DNA of 8,964 bases from an uncultured Eubacteriales bacterium (GTDB lineage Bacteria; Bacillota; Clostridia; Oscillospirales; Oscillospiraceae): contig CAUABY010000076.1 of assembly GCA_958427375.1 (NCBI GenBank), positions 1 to 8,964 of the forward strand. The letters are read 5' to 3'. Positions within the stretch are counted from its first letter, which is position 1. The number at the start of each line of letters is the position of its first letter. Below are positions 1 to 7,123 of this stretch, one piece after another. Made by a program: the position numbers and the translations under genes. Below the pieces are notes generated by a model that was not told where the DNA came from, ran no database searches, and saw only the letters and a list, made by a program, of their open reading frames with translations.

Positions 1-166
1 AGGCAGAGTGTTCCTCCTGCTCGTGACATGGGTGATAGAGAAGATAACAAAAAAACACCTCGACCCGAAATATGAGGGCTATATCCATGCGGCCGGTATG
101 CTGCTGCTCTTGCTGCTTATGGGCGTTGTGATGTTTAATGATGTAGTCAGGATAGTGAGAAAATGA
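1..166 (+). CDS. rseP: RseP-type site-2 intramembrane metalloprotease, C-terminal end (partial)
   Basis: This is the last ~54 codons of a gene that begins before the window, read in the frame starting at base 2 and ending in TGA at 164-166. The visible peptide starts Gly-Arg, matching the end of the conserved LDGGR element of RIP metalloproteases. It continues with a hydrophobic segment, a Lys-rich loop, the motif DPKYEGYIH, a Leu-rich transmembrane helix and a terminal FNDVVRIVRK. That pattern (PKxEGxIHxxG, helix, NDxxR) is the usual C-terminus of bacterial RseP/YaeL/RasP. These proteases cleave transmembrane substrates such as anti-sigma factors inside the membrane. The HExxH zinc site lies outside the window and cannot be checked. 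The stop codon overlaps the ispG start as ATGA. In many Bacillota rseP sits directly before ispG (often with dxr before it), which supports the call. Confidence 0.87.
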   Translation, partial: GRVFLLLVTWVIEKITKKHLDPKYEGYIHAAGMLLLLLLMGVVMFNDVVRIVRK

Positions 167-1230
167 GTGATAAGAGAGAATTGACGAGAAAAATAAATGT
201 CGGCGGCGTGGAAGTCGGCGGCGATGCGCGCGTGAGTGTGCAGTCCATGTGCAATACCAAGACATGGGATGTTGAGGCCACCGTCGCGCAGATTAAGGCC
301 ATGAAGGCCGCTGGCTGTGACATTGTGCGTGTTGCCGTGCCGGATATGAACGCCGCGCGCGCCATATCCGATATCAAAGAGCAGGTGGATATGCCCCTTG
401 TCGCGGATATCCACTTCGACTACCGCCTCGCGCTTGAAGCGGCGGCGCGCGGCATAGATAAAATCCGCATAAATCCCGGCAATATAGGTGCTGAGGAAAA
501 TGTAAAGGCCGTGGCGGAGGCCTGCCGCGCGCGCCAAATCCCCATCCGCATCGGCGTGAACGCGGGCAGCCTCGATAAGGCGCTGCTGGAAAAGTACGGC
601 CACCCCTGCCCGGAGGCATTGGTTGAGAGCGCCGCGCAGCACGCCGCGCTTTTGGAGAAGTATGATTTTTACGACATCTGCCTTTCGATGAAGTCCTCTT
701 CCGTGCCGATGACCATCGCGGCCTACCGCCTCGCGGCCGAGCGCTTTGAATACCCGCTGCATCTCGGTGTCACCGAGACGGGCACCGAGTGGAACGGCAC
801 CATCCAGTCCGCCGTCGGCATCGGTACGCTTTTGAGCGAGGGCATCGGCAATACAATCCGCGTCTCACTCACTGCAGACCCCGTGCGTGAGGTTTCCGCC
901 GGTATTGCCATCCTGAAAGCGGCCGGTGTGCGCCGCGGCGGTGTGCGTTTTGTCTCCTGCCCGACCTGCGGCAGAACGGAAATTGATTTAATCTCCCTTG
1001 CAAACAAGGTTGAGGGCCTTGTCCGAAATCTCGATAGAGATATAACCGTAGCCGTGATGGGCTGTGTTGTCAACGGCCCCGGCGAAGCGCGCGAGGCTGA
1101 TTACGGCATCGCGGGCGGCAAAAACAAGGGCCTTTTGTTCAAAAAAGGTGAGGTTTTGGGTACATATCCCTATGACGAGCTTTGCGGTGCGCTCATGGAG
1201 CTGATAGAGAAAGACGGGGCGGGCAAATGA
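163..1230 (+). CDS. ispG: 4-hydroxy-3-methylbut-2-en-1-yl diphosphate synthase (IspG/GcpE)
   Basis: IspG converts 2-C-methyl-D-erythritol 2,4-cyclodiphosphate to HMBPP, the penultimate step of the cytoplasmic MEP isoprenoid pathway, using a [4Fe-4S] cluster and electrons from ferredoxin or flavodoxin. The protein has 355 aa, close to the ~350-370 aa of the short bacterial form that lacks the extra domain of plant enzymes. The N-terminal TIM barrel shows SVQSMCNT (residues 25-32), ADIHFDYRLA (from about 81) and RINPGNIG (102-109). The C-terminal cluster domain has Cys266 and Cys269 in CPTCGR, Cys301 in MGCVVNGPGEA, and Glu308, matching the three cysteines and one glutamate that bind the cluster in the family. 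The ATG overlaps the rseP stop (ATGA, 163-166); a weak AGGA lies at 149-152. Its own stop overlaps the polC start in the same way. All cluster ligands are present, so it should be active. Confidence 0.97.
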   Translation: MSDKRELTRKINVGGVEVGGDARVSVQSMCNTKTWDVEATVAQIKAMKAAGCDIVRVAVPDMNAARAISDIKEQVDMPLVADIHFDYRLALEAAARGIDKIRINPGNIGAEENVKAVAEACRARQIPIRIGVNAGSLDKALLEKYGHPCPEALVESAAQHAALLEKYDFYDICLSMKSSSVPMTIAAYRLAAERFEYPLHLGVTETGTEWNGTIQSAVGIGTLLSEGIGNTIRVSLTADPVREVSAGIAILKAAGVRRGGVRFVSCPTCGRTEIDLISLANKVEGLVRNLDRDITVAVMGCVVNGPGEAREADYGIAGGKNKGLLFKKGEVLGTYPYDELCGALMELIEKDGAGK

Positions 1231-4200
1231 GCGAGCATACGCCCTTTCTGGCCATCTTCCCCGAATGTACCCGGCTCGTGGGCGCGGCGGGCGGCCTTGA
1301 ATCCGCATATGTGACCGATGTGCAAATTACCTCGGCTGAGAAAACCATGGCTATCAAGGCATGGTTTTCTTCCATGCCCGCCCCCGCTGAGCTGAGCCGC
1401 ATGAGCGAGCTTATAAACAGCAGCTTCGGCTTAAACGGCGTTACTATCGACGCCGACCACCCGCCCCTGCCCAAAACGCCGACTTATAGTGCCGACTTCG
1501 GCGCGCCGCAGAGCAGCGGCTCACAGCTCTATGGCAGGGCCACAAAGCAAAAACCCATACCCATGAGCTCAGTCAACTTGGAGTCCGGCAAGGTCACAAT
1601 TGAGGGGGATGTTGTCGCCGTCACGAGCCGCAGCCTGCAAAGAGGCGGCGGCGTGCTCTGCTTTGACATAACCGACCGCACAAACTCCGTGCGCGTGTCG
1701 CGCTATCTGCGCGCCGATGACGACAAGTCGATTCTGGATAAAATCTCTGTCGGCGACCATCTCACCGTGCAGGGCGAGGTGACCTACTCCAAGTATGATG
1801 ACGACCTTGTCATGGATCCGCGCAGTATAACAAAAGGCAAAAAGCTCATCCGCACGGACGACGCGGAGGAAAAGCGCGTGGAGCTGCATCTGCATACCCG
1901 CTTTTCCGCCATGGACGCGCTCACCGACCCCGCCGCTGTTGTCGCTCGCGCGGCGTACTGGGGCATGCCCGCCATCGCGGTCACGGACCACGGCGTGGCT
2001 CAGGCTTTCCCGGACATGTGGAAAGCCGGCAAAAAGCACGGTGTGAAGATTATATATGGCCTTGAGGGCTACTATTATAATGATATGGACGGCAACAGCG
2101 CCGTCATGGGCAAATCCGACCTGCCGCTGGACGCGGAGTTCGTCGCTTTCGATATCGAGACCACCGGCCTCAACGCCATGAACGACCGCATGACAGAAAT
2201 CGGCGCGGTCATCTTCTCCGGCGGCAATATAATCAAAGAGTTCAATACTTTTGTCGACCCGAAAATGCACATCCCGCCGAATATAACCGAACTCACCGGC
2301 ATCCGTGATAAAGACGTTGCGGGTGCGCCCGATGAAAAAACGGCCATGGAGATGTTTTTGGACTTTGCCGGTGACAGGCCGCTCATAGCGCATAACGCGC
2401 ACTTTGACGTGGGCTTTATGACAGCGGCGGCAAACAGGAATAAAATCAGGTTCTCGCCCGTTTTCATGGACACGCTCGCGCTCTCCCAGGCACTATTGCC
2501 GGAGCTAAAGCGTTTCAAGTTAGATATTGTCTCCAATCACCTCGGCCTGCCGCAGTTCAATCACCACCGCGCCTCTGATGACGCTATGGTCGTGGCGCGC
2601 ATGATGGACAAGTTCATCCCCATGCTCAGGGCTCAGGGCGCGCGCACGGTGGACGATATAGAGAAGGTGTACCACAGCCTCCGCCGCACGGACGTTGCCA
2701 AGACCTACCACATGATACTGCTGGTGAAAAACCGCACGGGGCTTAAAAACCTCTATGAGATGATATCCCAGTCGTATCTCAAGTATTTCCACCGTACGCC
2801 GAATATCCCAAAGAGCCTCCTGATCCAGCACCGCGAAGGAATCCTGGTCGGTTCCGCCTGCGGCATGGGCGAGCTGTATGGCGCGGTGATGAACGGCGCG
2901 AGCCAGCGCGAGCTTGAGAAAATCGCCTCGCTATATGACTTTCTGGAAATCCAGCCCATCTGCAACAACGCTTTCCTCGTGGAAAACGGCCGCGTGCGCG
3001 ATGAGAAAGTTTTACAGGACTATAATCGCATCATCTATAAGCTCGGCAAGAAGCTTGGCAAGCCGGTCATCGCCGCAAGTGACGTACACTTCATGGACGC
3101 TGAGGATGAGCAGTACCGCAAAATTTTGCAGGCGGCCAAGCAGTTTTCGGACGCTGACAGGAGCTGCCCCATCTTCTTCCGTACAACGGATGAGATGATA
3201 AAGGAGTTTGAGTATCTCGGCGCGGAGACGGCGCGCGAGGTCGTTGTGACCAATACCCGCGCCATCGCCGATCAGGTGGAGGAGATTGAGCTTCTGCCCA
3301 AGGAGCTGTTCCCGCCGCGCATTGAAAACTCCGCCCAGCAGCTGAAAGACTTGGTGTACAGCAAAATGCACCGCATATACGGCAAAAACCCGCCCCCGAT
3401 CGTGCAGGAGCGCGTCGACGTCGAGCTCAACACCATACTCGACCATAACTATGACGTTATCTATATGTCCGCACAAAAGCTCGTGCAAAACTCGCTTGAA
3501 AACGGCTATCTCGTCGGCTCGCGTGGTTCTGTCGGCTCGTCTATTGTGGCGTACATGTCCGGCATCACGGAGGTCAACTCCCTCCCGCCGCACTATGTCT
3601 GCCCCAAGTGCTGCCACAGCGAGTTTGTGACCGACGGCAGCTATGGCTGCGGCGCGGACATGCCGGAAAAGGACTGCCCGGAGTGCGGCACACGCATGCG
3701 CCGCGACGGCTTTGACATACCCTTTGAAACTTTCCTTGGCTTCCCCGGCAATGAAAAGACCCCCGATATCGACCTCAACTTCTCCGGCGAGTACCAGGCC
3801 AAGGCGCATAAATATACAGAAACGCTCTTCGGCTCCGACCATGTTTTCCGCGCCGGTACGATTGGCACGCTGGCGGAGAAAACGGCCTATGGCTATGTGA
3901 AAAAATATCTTGAGGAGCGCGGCGTAAAGGCCAGCAAGGCGGAGGAGAACCGGCTTGCGCAGGGACTTGTCGGCATCAAGCGCACAACCGGCCAGCACCC
4001 CGGCGGCCTCGTTGTCGTGCCGCAGGATAAGGACATCACGGACTTCTGCCCAGTGCAGCACCCGGCGGACGACCCGACAAGCGGCATCATCACCACGCAC
4101 TTTGAATATCACTGCATGGAGGCAAACCTCCTAAAGCTTGACGAGCTCGGCCACGATGACCCCACAATGATACGCATGATGGAGGATTTGTCCGAGCAGT

Positions 4201-5231
4201 TAGGCGAGCGGGTGGACGCACAGCAAATCTCGCTTTCAGATCCGGACACCATGTCCATCTTCACAAGTCCCGCGGTGCTCGGCCTGCCGGATGACGACCC
4301 CATTATCGGCAAAACCGGCTCCATAGGTGTGCCGGAATTCGGCACACCGTTCACCCGCCAGATGCTGGTTGACACCCAGCCCAAGCAGTTTGATACTCTC
4401 ATCCGCCTCTCCGGCTTCAGCCACGGTACTGATGTGTGGGCGGGCAATATCCGCGACCTTGTCACCAGCGGCACCGCCACGGTTAACGAGACCGTCGGCT
4501 GCCGCGACGATATAATGATTTACCTCATCTCCAAGGGCTTTGAACCCTCGCTCGCGTTCAAGACCATGGAGGCCGTGCGAAAGGGCAAGGTCAAAAAAAG
4601 CGGCGAGTTCCCCGGTGATGCCGAGCAGCAGATGCGCGACAAGGGCGTGCCGGACTGGTATATCGAGTCCTGCCGCAAGATAGCCTACCTCTTCCCGAAG
4701 GCACACGCCGTGGCCTATGTAATGATGGCTTTCCGTATCGCGTGGTTCAAGGTGCATAAGCCACTGGCCTTCTACAGCGCCTACTTCTACCGCCGCAGTC
4801 AGAAAGGCGGCTTTGACGCACAGCTCATGTGCGGCGGCACGGACGATGTGCGCCGCCGTATAAACGAGATGAAAAAGCGCGAGCTGTCCGCAAACGAGGA
4901 GGATCTCCTCGTAACGCTTGAGGCGGTGTACGAGTTTAATATGCGCGGCTTCGAGTTCGCGCCTATCGACCTCTATCAGTCGGAGGCCACGCGCTTTACC
5001 ATCGTCGGCGATAATCAGCTTCGCCCACCCTTCGTGTCAATCCCCGGCCTCGGCGAGACCGCCGCCTGGGACTTGGCGCACTGCAAGGAGCTTGGCAGGG
5101 AGTTTATCTCCATCGAGGAGGTCGGCGCGGTCTGTCCCAAGGTCAGCCAGACCCACTTGGAAACGCTCAAAGCCCTCGGCGCGCTCGGCGATATGCCTGA
5201 TACAAACCAGCTCAATCTCTTTGAGCTCTAA
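1227..5231 (+). CDS. polC: DNA polymerase III alpha subunit, Gram-positive type PolC with built-in 3'-5' exonuclease
   Basis: Replicative polymerase of low-GC Gram-positive bacteria, 1334 aa. Domains in order: short N-terminal domain (1-~115); OB fold (~118-215); PHP domain opening with ELHLHT (219-224) and VTDH (252-255); an inserted DnaQ-type exonuclease with D309/E311, H389-D394 and H447/D452; the rest of PHP; then the polymerase. The polymerase has a zinc module (C792, C795, C817, C820), catalytic PDIDLNFS (D847, D849) and LKLDELGHDDP (D972), plus the conserved TTGQHPGG and SHGTDVW motifs. The last residues include QLNLF (1328-1332), a beta-clamp-binding motif like the QLSLF end of Bacillus PolC. 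I chose ATG 1227 because it forms ATGA with the ispG stop and follows a G-rich stretch (1216-1223). The ATG at 1182 would overlap ispG by 49 nt and has no ribosome site. The protein is about 100 aa shorter than Bacillus PolC, all at the N-terminus. Confidence 0.97.
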   Translation: MSEHTPFLAIFPECTRLVGAAGGLESAYVTDVQITSAEKTMAIKAWFSSMPAPAELSRMSELINSSFGLNGVTIDADHPPLPKTPTYSADFGAPQSSGSQLYGRATKQKPIPMSSVNLESGKVTIEGDVVAVTSRSLQRGGGVLCFDITDRTNSVRVSRYLRADDDKSILDKISVGDHLTVQGEVTYSKYDDDLVMDPRSITKGKKLIRTDDAEEKRVELHLHTRFSAMDALTDPAAVVARAAYWGMPAIAVTDHGVAQAFPDMWKAGKKHGVKIIYGLEGYYYNDMDGNSAVMGKSDLPLDAEFVAFDIETTGLNAMNDRMTEIGAVIFSGGNIIKEFNTFVDPKMHIPPNITELTGIRDKDVAGAPDEKTAMEMFLDFAGDRPLIAHNAHFDVGFMTAAANRNKIRFSPVFMDTLALSQALLPELKRFKLDIVSNHLGLPQFNHHRASDDAMVVARMMDKFIPMLRAQGARTVDDIEKVYHSLRRTDVAKTYHMILLVKNRTGLKNLYEMISQSYLKYFHRTPNIPKSLLIQHREGILVGSACGMGELYGAVMNGASQRELEKIASLYDFLEIQPICNNAFLVENGRVRDEKVLQDYNRIIYKLGKKLGKPVIAASDVHFMDAEDEQYRKILQAAKQFSDADRSCPIFFRTTDEMIKEFEYLGAETAREVVVTNTRAIADQVEEIELLPKELFPPRIENSAQQLKDLVYSKMHRIYGKNPPPIVQERVDVELNTILDHNYDVIYMSAQKLVQNSLENGYLVGSRGSVGSSIVAYMSGITEVNSLPPHYVCPKCCHSEFVTDGSYGCGADMPEKDCPECGTRMRRDGFDIPFETFLGFPGNEKTPDIDLNFSGEYQAKAHKYTETLFGSDHVFRAGTIGTLAEKTAYGYVKKYLEERGVKASKAEENRLAQGLVGIKRTTGQHPGGLVVVPQDKDITDFCPVQHPADDPTSGIITTHFEYHCMEANLLKLDELGHDDPTMIRMMEDLSEQLGERVDAQQISLSDPDTMSIFTSPAVLGLPDDDPIIGKTGSIGVPEFGTPFTRQMLVDTQPKQFDTLIRLSGFSHGTDVWAGNIRDLVTSGTATVNETVGCRDDIMIYLISKGFEPSLAFKTMEAVRKGKVKKSGEFPGDAEQQMRDKGVPDWYIESCRKIAYLFPKAHAVAYVMMAFRIAWFKVHKPLAFYSAYFYRRSQKGGFDAQLMCGGTDDVRRRINEMKKRELSANEEDLLVTLEAVYEFNMRGFEFAPIDLYQSEATRFTIVGDNQLRPPFVSIPGLGETAAWDLAHCKELGREFISIEEVGAVCPKVSQTHLETLKALGALGDMPDTNQLNLFEL

Positions 5232-5242
5232 AATCCATGAAC

Positions 5243-5290
5243 AAAGCCCGGAAATTCTGCCGCGACAGGGAACAGAATCGTCCGGGCTTT
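5243..5290 (+). terminator. Long two-tier hairpin after polC, probable operon terminator
   Basis: AAAGCCCGGA (5243-5252) pairs perfectly with TCCGGGCTTT (5281-5290). Inside it, ATTCTG (5254-5259) pairs with CAGAAT (5273-5278), giving a long stem with a small internal bulge and a ~13-nt loop. It starts 11 nt after the polC stop, where the operon should end. The 3' side has only the TTT of the stem followed by CGTCATATTC, so the usual U-run is weak. Termination is the simplest reading, but an mRNA-stabilising or processing hairpin is possible. Confidence 0.65.
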
Positions 5291-5329
5291 CGTCATATTC
5301 ATATATAGAAGTTAAAATTCTTTTCCCCA

Positions 5330-5358
5330 TTGCGAAGAGTGCCGTTTCGGTGTAAAAT
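5330..5358 (+). promoter_or_regulatory. Probable sigma-A promoter of the beta-CASP gene
   Basis: A -35 box TTGCGA (5330-5335, 4 of 6 consensus bases) and a -10 box TAAAAT (5353-5358, 5 of 6) are separated by exactly 17 nt. They lie in the AT-rich gap between the polC hairpin and the next gene. The expected start near 5365 leaves a leader of about 37 nt, ending in a purine-rich ribosome site AGGAAAGGGG (5384-5393), 8 nt before the ATG at 5402. Support is from pattern alone. Confidence 0.6.
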
Positions 5359-5401
5359 AAAAGCATAAAATACTGAAAATAATAGGAAAGGGGAAAGCTA
5401 T

Positions 5402-7006
5402 ATGATAATAACGTTTTTAGGCGCGGCGCATGAAGTCACTGGCAGCATGACCTATATTGAGGTCGGCGATAAAAAGGGAATAGTAGACTGCGGTATGGAG
5501 CAGGGCAAGGACATTTTTGAAAATGAGCCGCTGCCCATCGCCGCCGGCGAGCTTGACTTTGTGCTCTTGACCCACGCGCACATTGACCACTCCGGCCACC
5601 TGCCACTGCTGTATAAAAATGGCTATCGTGGCCCGGTGTACGCAAGCTCCGCCACCTGTTCACTGTGCGAAATAATGCTTCGTGACTCTGCCAACATCCA
5701 GATGTCGGATGCGGAGTGGCGCAATAATAAGGCCAAGCGCTCCGGCGAGGCCATGGTGGAGCCGCTCTATACCCTTGAGGACGCTGAGGGGCTCCTGCGC
5801 CTGATGCGCCCCTGCCGCTACAATGAGCCAATCCAGATAAATGAGGCAGTCACCATCCGACTGACGGATGTGGGGCATCTGCTTGGCTCGTCCGCCATAG
5901 AAATGTGGCTCAGCGAGGGCGGGGAGACGCGCAAAATCACCTTCTCCGGCGATATCGGCAACCGCAGTCAGCCCATACTGCGCGACCCTCAGCATGTGGA
6001 GGAGTCGGAGTATGTCGTCATGGAGTCCACCTATGGTGACAGGTACCATGAGCATGTGCGCACTGACTATGTCACCGAGCTTGCCAAGCGCATTGAAACG
6101 GTGCTTGGGCGCGGCGGCAACCTCATCATCCCGTCTTTCGCCGTCGGCCGCACGCAGGAGATGCTCTACTTCATCCGCGAGATAAAAGAGCGCGGACTTG
6201 TCCACGGCAACGGCAATTTCCCTGTGTATGTCGACAGCCCCTTGGCAATTGAGGCCACGCGCGTGTTTTTGCAGTGCGACACGCAGTTTGTGGATGACGA
6301 TATGCGCGCGGTCATCCGCTCAGGCGTCAACCCGCTTGTGTTCCCCGGCCTCAAGCTCACCGTTTCCATGGAGGAGTCCAAGGCCATAAATGACGACCCT
6401 ACGCCCAAGGTCATCATTGCCGCAAGCGGCATGTGTGACGCGGGGCGTGTCCGTCACCACTTAAAGCACAATCTCTGGCGCAAGGAGAGCATGGTGCTCT
6501 TTGTCGGCTATCAGGCCGTCGGCACGCCCGGCCGCCTGCTCGCGGACGGGGCAAAGAAAATAAAGCTCTTAGGTGAGGAAATCGCCGTCAACGCGGAGGT
6601 AAGCGTGCTGCCCGGTGTGAGCGGCCACGCAGATAAGGGCGGACTTATAGACTGGCTCAAGGGCTTCAAGTCCAAGCCTAAGCTCGTCTTTGTCAACCAC
6701 GGCGACCCGGATTCCGCTGACAGCTTTGTCAACTGCCTCAATGACGAGCTCGGCTACAAGGCCTATGCCCCCTACAGCGGCACGAGCTTTGACTTGCTGT
6801 CAGGTGAGTTTGTGCGCATAACCGAGGGCAGACCCATTGTCAAAGCCTCTGGCAAGGGCAGAACCACAAGCCCGGTGTTCCTGCGGCTCATTGCGGCGGC
6901 GGAGAAGCTTTTGCGCGTCTGCCGCTCCATCGAGGGGCGCGCGAACAAGGAGCTTGCGCGCTATGCCGACCAGATAGAAAAAATAACAGAAAAAATGGAG
7001 AAATAA
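5402..7006 (+). CDS. Beta-CASP metallo-beta-lactamase-fold protein, probable ribonuclease (CPSF73-like)
   Basis: The 534-aa protein has the two-part architecture of beta-CASP nucleases: an MBL half (1-~195), an inserted beta-CASP domain (~195-375) and the returning MBL half (~380-450). Metal ligands are complete: THAHIDH (H58, H60, D62, H63), H159 in VGHLLGS, D184 in FSGDIG, and H409 in SGHAD. Beta-CASP signatures include E208 in MESTYGD, FAVGRTQEML, DSPLA, and ASGMCDAGRVRHHL (H352/H353). This set points to the cytoplasmic RNA-cleaving group near CPSF73 and Thermus TTHA0252, not to small-molecule lactamases. No KH domain is visible, unlike archaeal relatives. Residues ~465-534 form a basic, helix-prone tail beyond the ~430 aa of the Thermus enzyme, perhaps for RNA or partner binding (inference). 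The start is set by a strong ribosome site (5384-5393). It stands alone behind its own promoter; no clear terminator follows, so read-through into the next gene is possible. Confidence 0.88.
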   Translation: MIITFLGAAHEVTGSMTYIEVGDKKGIVDCGMEQGKDIFENEPLPIAAGELDFVLLTHAHIDHSGHLPLLYKNGYRGPVYASSATCSLCEIMLRDSANIQMSDAEWRNNKAKRSGEAMVEPLYTLEDAEGLLRLMRPCRYNEPIQINEAVTIRLTDVGHLLGSSAIEMWLSEGGETRKITFSGDIGNRSQPILRDPQHVEESEYVVMESTYGDRYHEHVRTDYVTELAKRIETVLGRGGNLIIPSFAVGRTQEMLYFIREIKERGLVHGNGNFPVYVDSPLAIEATRVFLQCDTQFVDDDMRAVIRSGVNPLVFPGLKLTVSMEESKAINDDPTPKVIIAASGMCDAGRVRHHLKHNLWRKESMVLFVGYQAVGTPGRLLADGAKKIKLLGEEIAVNAEVSVLPGVSGHADKGGLIDWLKGFKSKPKLVFVNHGDPDSADSFVNCLNDELGYKAYAPYSGTSFDLLSGEFVRITEGRPIVKASGKGRTTSPVFLRLIAAAEKLLRVCRSIEGRANKELARYADQIEKITEKMEK

Positions 7007-7041
7007 TATTCGATTTTTGTCATGTAGAAAAAGAGTTTTCA

Positions 7042-7070
7042 TTGACGAATTATAAAGCGTGTGTTAACAT
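7042..7070 (+). promoter_or_regulatory. Strong sigma-A promoter with extended -10, pseudokinase-lectin gene
   Basis: TTGACG (7042-7047, 5 of 6) and TAACAT (7065-7070) are 17 nt apart, and TG at 7062-7063 gives an extended -10 (TGTTAACAT). Transcription should start near 7077, leaving a ~47-nt leader. The -35 and spacing are the best in this window, which argues that the downstream gene is its own transcription unit. An imperfect dyad, GTTAA-N10-TTAAC (7063-7082), covers the -10 and start point and could be a regulator site. Confidence 0.72.
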
Positions 7071-7107
7071 AATATTATTAACGGAGTTATTATCAGAAAA
7101 GTTCGGA

Positions 7108-7117
7108 AGGGAGGAGG
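7108..7117 (+). promoter_or_regulatory. Strong Shine-Dalgarno site that fixes a GTG start
   Basis: AGGGAGGAGG holds a full GGAGG core (7113-7117), 6 nt before the GTG at 7124. The optimal sequence and spacing make GTG the start codon; no in-frame ATG nearby has comparable support. Confidence 0.85.
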
Positions 7118-7123
7118 CCAGAC

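Noticed and set aside
79..762. Reverse-strand 227-codon open frame across the rseP/ispG junction
   Set aside because: It is antisense to ispG, including the conserved barrel motifs, with no domain or ribosome site, so it is a shadow frame.
1182..1226. Upstream ATG that would add 15 residues to PolC
   Set aside because: No ribosome site precedes it and it would overlap ispG by 49 nt. The added residues (Arg/Gly-rich) look like read-through of ispG in another frame, and the ATGA junction at 1227 explains the start better.
3012..4112. Long reverse-strand open frame (366 codons) inside polC
   Set aside because: It lies wholly antisense to conserved polymerase and PHP codons. High-GC coding DNA gives such open frames by chance. 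Its translation (Ala/Arg/Val/His-rich) shows no recognisable domain, and no promoter or ribosome site is evident.
4918..5355. 145-codon + strand frame overlapping the polC end and the intergenic gap
   Set aside because: Its translation is mostly a frame-shifted reading of polC (Ser/Arg/Pro-rich), and it runs through the hairpin and the promoter boxes.
7014..7040. Weak AT hairpins between the beta-CASP gene and the next promoter (TTTTT/AAAAA and GAAAA/TTTTC)
   Set aside because: The stems are only 5 bp of almost pure A-T with no GC core or U-tract, which is not convincing as a terminator.
7069..7093. ATAATA...TATTAT inverted repeat in the 7077-7123 leader
   Set aside because: The arms are six bases of pure A/T in an AT-rich leader and do not extend, so chance is the likely explanation.
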